Positions 6,873 to 10,526 of a DNA stretch of 10,526 nt are shown piece by piece. The DNA is taken from contig CAMWHN010000055.1 of assembly GCA_947174085.1 (NCBI GenBank), positions 1 to 10,526 on the forward strand. The letters are read 5' to 3'. Source of the stretch: an uncultured Ruminococcus sp. Lineage in GTDB: Bacteria > Bacillota > Clostridia > Oscillospirales > Ruminococcaceae. The notes beneath the pieces were generated by a model that saw only the letters and a list, made by a program, of their open reading frames with translations, did not search any database and was not told where the DNA came from. How positions within the stretch are numbered: the first letter of the stretch is position 1; the number at the start of each line of letters is the position of its first letter. The position numbers and the translations under genes were made by a program.

Positions 6873-7511
6873 TTAAGAAATATATTCTCTGACACTAAGC
6901 GGAATTTGCAAATTATCTGCAATTTTTTGTGCTTCAGCAATTTGAGATTCTGAAATCACATCAACGACAGTAAAGCAAGTATCTACACCAAGCTTTTTAC
7001 AAGTTTCAGCAAAACGCAGCATAATAGTAAATGCATTTTCTGGTAAATTTTTAGGTTTTGTTACTTGATTATAAATTTCAGAATTACCGGCATTAAGACT
7101 AACAGAAACTTTGTCAAATACAGCAGAAATTTTAGTTGCCGAATCTGAATTATTTGCAAGTGCTTCTTGTGGGTTATAAATATCTGCTAAGCCATTGGTA
7201 TTTAATCGCAAATAAATATCTGGATAATTAGATTTTAAATAATTTGCTAATTCACAGACAAATTGCAGGCGCATAAGCGGTTCACCATAGCCACAAAATA
7301 CAATTTCCTGATATTTTGATAAATCACGTTTTTTCAAATCTTCCTGCATTTCAGTCATAGTTGGTTCATTTTCTAACCAAAGGGAATCAGAACCATAAGC
7401 ACCATCATCATTTTTGCGAATGCAGAATACACAATGACAAGGGCATTGATTTGTAATATTTAAATATAAATTCTGTCCGACCTCATAACTAAGTGTCATA
7501 GATTTTTGCAT
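6873..7511 (-). CDS. Radical SAM protein, TatD-linked type
   Basis: This 212-residue radical SAM protein binds a [4Fe-4S] cluster through Cys23, Cys27 and Cys30 (CPCHCVFC, the CxxxCxxC motif), with an additional Cys25. CGYGEP at 73-78 is the GGEP-like motif that contacts SAM; RLNTNGLA (102-109) and VSLNAG (137-142) are further barrel strands. The N-terminal LYLNITNQCPC and the short length match the family annotated in Clostridia as TatD-associated radical SAM. Its substrate is not known to me. A tatD gene, its usual partner, is not present in the window. The start has a strong AGGAGA site. It is the last cellular gene before a double terminator and the phage cassette. A QueE-like role was considered, but the length and motifs do not favour it. 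Confidence 0.87.
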   Translation of the reverse strand: MQKSMTLSYEVGQNLYLNITNQCPCHCVFCIRKNDDGAYGSDSLWLENEPTMTEMQEDLKKRDLSKYQEIVFCGYGEPLMRLQFVCELANYLKSNYPDIYLRLNTNGLADIYNPQEALANNSDSATKISAVFDKVSVSLNAGNSEIYNQVTKPKNLPENAFTIMLRFAETCKKLGVDTCFTVVDVISESQIAEAQKIADNLQIPLSVREYIS

Positions 7512-7549
7512 AAAAAACCATCTCCTAAAAAATATTAAAATTAATAAAA

Positions 7550-8023
7550 TTATTTATGATAACTAGTATGATTGGCAATTTGATAAGCTCTATAAATTTG
7601 TTCCATAAGCATAACAGAAGCCAAAGCATGTGGGAATGTCATATCAGACATAGAAAGCTTTTGAAAAGCTATTTTTTTAATAGACTCATGCAAGCCAAAA
7701 GAACTCCCAATTACAAATGTCACAGCACTATCACGCATGGGCAAATCTTGTGTTAAAAGCTTGGAAAAATCTTGACTAGAAAATTGTTTGCCCTCGATAC
7801 AAAGTGCAATTAATATGCCTTTGCTATTTTTTTGAATCAAATCAGATTCTTGTGCAAGAGCTTTTTGAATTTCTTTTTCTGACGGCTTGTCTGAAATTTT
7901 AATAGCCGGAAGCTGTGTAAATTGAAATTTACAAAACGGTGTTAATCTTTTGGCATAAATTTCCTGTGCAGAAATTAAATGCGGTTCTTTTTGTTTTCCA
8001 ACAGTGAGTAATTGCACAAACAT
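7550..8023 (-). CDS. rlmH: 23S rRNA (pseudouridine1915-N3)-methyltransferase RlmH
   Basis: RlmH is a small SPOUT-class methyltransferase that uses S-adenosylmethionine to methylate pseudouridine 1915 in helix 69 of 23S rRNA on assembled 70S ribosomes. The 157-residue length is standard. The trefoil-knot cofactor region is visible as FVIGSSFGL (103-111; the usual family form is FVIGGxFGL, so the second Gly is Ser here). The C-terminal signature runs from LSMSDMTFPHALASVML (123-139) through EQIYRAYQIA (141-150) to the terminal YHK. The N-terminal LLTVGKQKEP is also typical. It lies 34 bases after walJ and 38 bases before the radical SAM gene, probably in one transcript. The Shine-Dalgarno before its ATG is weak. 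Confidence 0.95.
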   Translation of the reverse strand: MFVQLLTVGKQKEPHLISAQEIYAKRLTPFCKFQFTQLPAIKISDKPSEKEIQKALAQESDLIQKNSKGILIALCIEGKQFSSQDFSKLLTQDLPMRDSAVTFVIGSSFGLHESIKKIAFQKLSMSDMTFPHALASVMLMEQIYRAYQIANHTSYHK

Positions 8024-8057
8024 GAAATATCACACTTTCTGATTTTAACTAAAAATT

Positions 8058-8843
8058 TTAAAAAATAACAGCTCCGCCCTGTGTTTCGACAGGCGCAACG
8101 CCAAGCAAATAGTCTATATTTAACTGAAATTCCTGCAAGAAATTAATAACAGCAGAAACAGCCAAATCCGGTGTATTATTATTTGGGCTAAGATGTCCAA
8201 GTAATAATCTGGTCGTACCAGAGCGAATTAAATCATTTGCAAATTCTGCACTGTCCTGATTAGACAAATGCCCATATTCAGAAGCAATTCTGCGTTTTAT
8301 TTCAATCGGATATGCACCTTGCCAAAGCATATCAGGTTCATAATTTGCCTCCAGTAAAATCATATCACAGCCACAAAGAGCTTGTCTGACTTCAGGAGTA
8401 ACAATGCCTAAATCCGTACAGACAGCGCAATATTTATCATCACTAGTATGTATTTGATAGCCACAGCTTCCCTCAGCATCATGCATAGTAGGAAAAGCTT
8501 TAATTTCGCAGTTACCACAAGAAATTATTTCAGAATGAATCGCAATTGTTTTGATATGCGCCGGAATTTTGCCTTGCTGTATCAGAATTTCTAAAGTCGT
8601 TTCAGAAGCATAAACAGGCACATGAAGTTTATTCAAAAGCGTTTTTAATCCTTTTATATGGTCACTGTGCGTGTGTGTAATAAAAATGCCTTGTATAGAT
8701 TTTGGAGTTAAATGATTACAAGCCAAAGATTCCAAAATTTTTTTACAGCTTGCACCAGCGTCTATTAAAATACCAGAATTTTGATTGCCAATATAAGAAG
8801 CATTGGCTTTACTAGAGCTAAATAACGGATAAAATTTAGCCAT
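8058..8843 (-). CDS. walJ: WalJ/YycJ-type MBL-fold hydrolase
   Basis: This 261-residue cytoplasmic metallo-beta-lactamase-fold protein resembles WalJ (YycJ), a nuclease-like protein often encoded near the WalRK two-component system and linked to cell-wall and DNA-maintenance phenotypes. The metal-binding motif HTHSDH is at residues 57-62, with further ligand candidates His121 (PTMHDAEGS), Asp144 (CTDLG) and His217 (LLLGHLSP). YGHLSNQDSA at 190-199 is characteristic of the family, as is the N-terminal SSSKANASYIG, a variant of the usual SGSxGN. No signal peptide or membrane segment is seen. The start has an AGGTGAT Shine-Dalgarno. walRK is not in this window, but adjacency to rlmH recalls the B. 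subtilis yycJ region. The family assignment is firm; the exact substrate is unknown. Confidence 0.9.
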   Translation of the reverse strand: MAKFYPLFSSSKANASYIGNQNSGILIDAGASCKKILESLACNHLTPKSIQGIFITHTHSDHIKGLKTLLNKLHVPVYASETTLEILIQQGKIPAHIKTIAIHSEIISCGNCEIKAFPTMHDAEGSCGYQIHTSDDKYCAVCTDLGIVTPEVRQALCGCDMILLEANYEPDMLWQGAYPIEIKRRIASEYGHLSNQDSAEFANDLIRSGTTRLLLGHLSPNNNTPDLAVSAVINFLQEFQLNIDYLLGVAPVETQGGAVIF

Positions 8844-8866
8844 TTTTCAAATCACCTGCAATTAAT

Positions 8867-8905
8867 AAAAAAAACTTATGGCAGTACAGAAAAAACTGCA
8901 CTGCC
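8867..8905 (-). terminator. Intrinsic terminator after murA
   Basis: On the minus strand GGCAGTGCAG pairs with CTGTACTGCC (10 bp, one G-U pair) around a six-T loop (stem 8880-8905). After five bases comes a run of eight T (8867-8874). This is a typical Rho-independent terminator shape. It lies only 24 bases before the walJ start codon, leaving almost no room for a separate walJ promoter downstream of it, so walJ expression probably depends on read-through. Confidence 0.8.
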
Positions 8906-8909
8906 CGAA

Positions 8910-8930
8910 GTGAAAATATTATATTTTCAC
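8910..8930 (-). repeat. Perfect inverted repeat spanning the murA stop codon
   Basis: GTGAAAATAT and ATATTTTCAC are exact reverse complements separated by a single base. The murA TAA stop (8919-8921) lies in the centre. As RNA it would form a stem of 9 bp with UAA in the loop. It sits 4 bases before the terminator stem at 8880-8905. It could be part of a composite 3' end or, as DNA, a symmetrical protein-binding site; the sequence does not decide. Confidence 0.6.
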
Positions 8931-10223
8931 AATATCCGCACCGATACCACGGAGTTTTGTGGCAATATCTGCATAGCCACGTTCAATATGCTGAATTTCA
9001 GTAATTTCCGTACAGCCATTTGCCACTAATCCGGCAATAATCATAGCCGCACCTGCTCTTAAATCACAAGCATTGACAGAAGCACCAGTTAAACAATCAC
9101 CGCCACGAACGACTGCACCATTTGAAGTAATATTAATTTCCGCACCCATTTTGCGAAGTTCATGCACATAACGGAATCTATCTTCCCAGACATTTTCTGT
9201 GATATTACTTTCACCATTTGCAATTGTCAAAAGTACTGCCATCTGGGGTTGCATATCTGTTGGAAACCCCGGATAAGGTTCTGTTTTAATATTTGTAGAA
9301 GAAAATATTTTTTGATTATCAACAGATACTCGAATTGCATCTAAATTATCCAATTCTTGCACATTCACACCACAATCAAGCAATTTTGCTGTGATAGCTT
9401 CTAAATGCTTAGGGATAATATTTTTAATAATTACATCGCCTTTTGTTGCAGCAGCGGCAACCATAAAAGTTCCTGCTTCAATCTGGTCTGGCACAATAGA
9501 ATAGCGATAATCTACAGTAGAACCTTTACCGGCATTGCCTTTTAATTCTTTCACACCCTCGATTTTAATAACATCTGTGCCAGCACCTTTGATATTTGCG
9601 CCCATGTAATTTAAAAAATTTGCTAAATCCACGACATGTGGTTCTTTAGCGGCATTTTCAATAACTGTCACACCGGAGGCTTTCACACCGGCTAGAATTG
9701 CATTCATAGTCGCACCAACAGAAACAACGTCCATGCTGATATTACCGCCATGAAGATGTTCGGCATGTAATTCTACAATATCAGATTGTTGGTCTTCAAT
9801 TACTTGTTTTGCACCTAAAATTTCAAATGCTTTTAAATGCTGGTCGATTGGTCTTGCGCCGAGAGAACAACCTCCGGGCATTGCCGCCCTTGCGTGACCA
9901 CATCTTCCAAGCAATGCACCTAAGAAATAATAAGATGCACGCATTTTTTTTGCTTCTTTATACGGAACATAAAAATCCGAAACATTCCGGCAAGAAATCC
10001 GATAAGTATCACCCTGTGAATTTAAAGGCTCTACTTCTGCGCCAAGACCTTTTAGAACTTTGAGACAAATTTCCACGTCGCTAATATCTGGCACATTTTC
10101 AATAATACAAGGAACATCTAGTAACAGTGTTGCAGGAAGAATAGCCACTGCGGAATTTTTCGCACCGCTTACCAAGATTTCTCCTTTCAGCGGATGCCCG
10201 CCGTTGATTACAAACTTCTCCAC
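8919..10223 (-). CDS. murA: UDP-N-acetylglucosamine 1-carboxyvinyltransferase MurA
   Basis: This cytoplasmic enzyme catalyses the first committed step of peptidoglycan synthesis, transferring enolpyruvate from phosphoenolpyruvate to UDP-GlcNAc. The 434-residue protein matches the usual family length. Visible signatures are GAKNSA with Lys22-Asn23, the active-site loop PGGCSLGARP with catalytic Cys119 (equivalent to E. coli Cys115, so the fosfomycin target residue is present), FPTDMQPQ with the conserved Asp, NVWEDRFRYV, and DLRAGAAM near the C-terminus. I prefer the GTG start at 10223 because of its strong RBS and the family numbering; an in-frame extension to 10319 (466 aa) is open but overlaps the two leader hairpins. 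The gene has its own promoter and a terminator directly after the stop, so it is probably transcribed mostly alone. Firmicutes often carry two MurA paralogues; which one this is cannot be decided here. Confidence 0.96.
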   Translation of the reverse strand: MEKFVINGGHPLKGEILVSGAKNSAVAILPATLLLDVPCIIENVPDISDVEICLKVLKGLGAEVEPLNSQGDTYRISCRNVSDFYVPYKEAKKMRASYYFLGALLGRCGHARAAMPGGCSLGARPIDQHLKAFEILGAKQVIEDQQSDIVELHAEHLHGGNISMDVVSVGATMNAILAGVKASGVTVIENAAKEPHVVDLANFLNYMGANIKGAGTDVIKIEGVKELKGNAGKGSTVDYRYSIVPDQIEAGTFMVAAAATKGDVIIKNIIPKHLEAITAKLLDCGVNVQELDNLDAIRVSVDNQKIFSSTNIKTEPYPGFPTDMQPQMAVLLTIANGESNITENVWEDRFRYVHELRKMGAEINITSNGAVVRGGDCLTGASVNACDLRAGAAMIIAGLVANGCTEITEIQHIERGYADIATKLRGIGADIVKI

Positions 10224-10230
10224 GTTCTTC

Positions 10231-10238
10231 TCTCCTCT
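10231..10238 (-). promoter_or_regulatory. Shine-Dalgarno that fixes the murA start at a GTG
   Basis: AGAGGAGA on the minus strand ends 7 bases before a GTG codon (10221-10223). Starting there places the conserved substrate-binding Lys-Asn pair at residues 22 and 23, the same numbering as E. coli MurA. The upstream in-frame ATG codons (10319, 10250) have no comparable site and would add about 30 residues unlike any MurA N-terminus. Confidence 0.8.
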
Positions 10239-10241
10239 GAT

Positions 10242-10304
10242 GTGCGCCATATTTTTATGCTTGCGCACCTGATTCCAAACCATAGTTCGCTGTGTATCAG
10301 CGAA
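10242..10304 (-). promoter_or_regulatory. Structured murA leader: two hairpins before the RBS
   Basis: Two inverted repeats lie in the murA 5' leader. The distal one (10286-10304) is a perfect 7-bp stem TTCGCTG/CAGCGAA with a 5-base loop. The proximal one (10242-10268) pairs GTGCGC with GCGCAC, then continues with CATA/TATG around a 4-base A/T loop, with a 3-base bulge. It ends only 3 bases before the murA Shine-Dalgarno (10231-10238). The placement suggests an effect on translation initiation or mRNA stability. Neither hairpin has a T-tract, so neither looks like a terminator. I do not recognise a known riboswitch class. Confidence 0.5.
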
Positions 10305-10443
10305 TTTGACTGCCATCATAATATTCTACACTCACACTTTCTTTGGACTGCCAGCTATTTATTACTAAATACAAACAGCAACAGCCTGTTAATTTTTTTG
10401 AATGTTTTCCGGCAAATTAATATCACATTTTTTTCACATTTCT

Positions 10444-10472
10444 AGTGTACCATATTTTTGAATACTTGTCAA
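10444..10472 (-). promoter_or_regulatory. Sigma-A type promoter of murA (extended -10)
   Basis: Read on the minus strand, a perfect -35 box TTGACA (10467-10472) is separated by exactly 17 bases from a -10 box TACACT (10444-10449), preceded by TG at the extended -10 position (10451-10452). Transcription should start near 10437. The only gene downstream is murA, so this gives an untranslated leader of about 210 nt. An imperfect direct repeat AAATGTGA occurs twice just downstream of the -10 and might be an operator, but that is only a guess. Confidence 0.85.
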
Positions 10473-10526
10473 GGTTTAATTAAAAATGCCATTACTAGAA
10501 ATATTTGCCTAAATTAGTAAATAAAT

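Noticed and set aside
10224..10319. N-terminal extension of MurA to a 466-aa protein.
   Set aside because: No ribosome binding site at the upstream ATGs; the extra residues do not resemble MurA, overlap two hairpins, and break the conserved Lys22-Asn23 numbering.
9809..10445. Three overlapping plus-strand reading frames opposite murA.
   Set aside because: They are antisense to a well-conserved gene and to its promoter and leader; the residue composition looks random.
10492..10520. TTACTA/TAGTAA inverted repeat at the right edge, considered as a terminator or operator.
   Set aside because: Only six pairs with a 17-base A/T-rich spacer and no T-tract; common by chance in this base composition.
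1..10526. CRISPR arrays, tRNA or rRNA genes, insertion sequences and direct att-like repeats.
   Set aside because: I looked for regular repeats, cloverleaf arms, transposase motifs and longer direct repeats and found none convincing.

Overview
The window is AT-rich, and every gene I can support lies on the minus strand, so it reads from high to low coordinates. Protein signatures (a TatD-linked type radical SAM enzyme, WalJ/YycJ next to RlmH, and phage proteins of the type found in gut Clostridia) suggest a low-GC Firmicute. A Ruminococcus-like member of the Oscillospirales/Clostridia is my best guess; this is inference, not a taxonomic proof.

Right part (about 6870-10526), cellular genes: a strong extended -10 sigma-A-type promoter (10444-10472) drives murA through a leader of about 210 nt with two hairpins. 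murA ends in a perfect inverted repeat around its stop codon, followed by an intrinsic terminator. Next come walJ/yycJ (MBL-fold), rlmH (23S rRNA methyltransferase) and a small radical SAM protein. Two strong hairpins with T-tracts (6758-6796 and 6817-6856) then close the cellular block.

Left part (about 27-6729), phage head-and-connector cassette: immediately after those terminators come a small terminase-like protein, PBSX/XtmB-type large terminase, portal, HK97-fold major capsid protein, a prohead-protease-like protein with a Cys/His metal knuckle, three short connector/tail-completion-type proteins, and a gpD/XkdQ-like baseplate hub protein. Junctions are tight (ATGA overlaps, very short gaps), which indicates one operon. 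The cassette could package DNA into a capsid (TerS/TerL, portal, capsid, protease) and begin a tail (adaptor, terminator, hub).

The notable feature is the architecture. The packaging genes start directly behind housekeeping genes, with no integrase, repressor, replication or att-like repeat at this boundary. The protease follows the capsid gene instead of preceding it, and no recognisable tail tube, sheath or tape-measure gene lies between the connectors and the hub. This is compatible with a domesticated prophage or gene-transfer-agent-like cluster, but the window ends just after the hub gene, so an ordinary prophage continuing to the left is not excluded.
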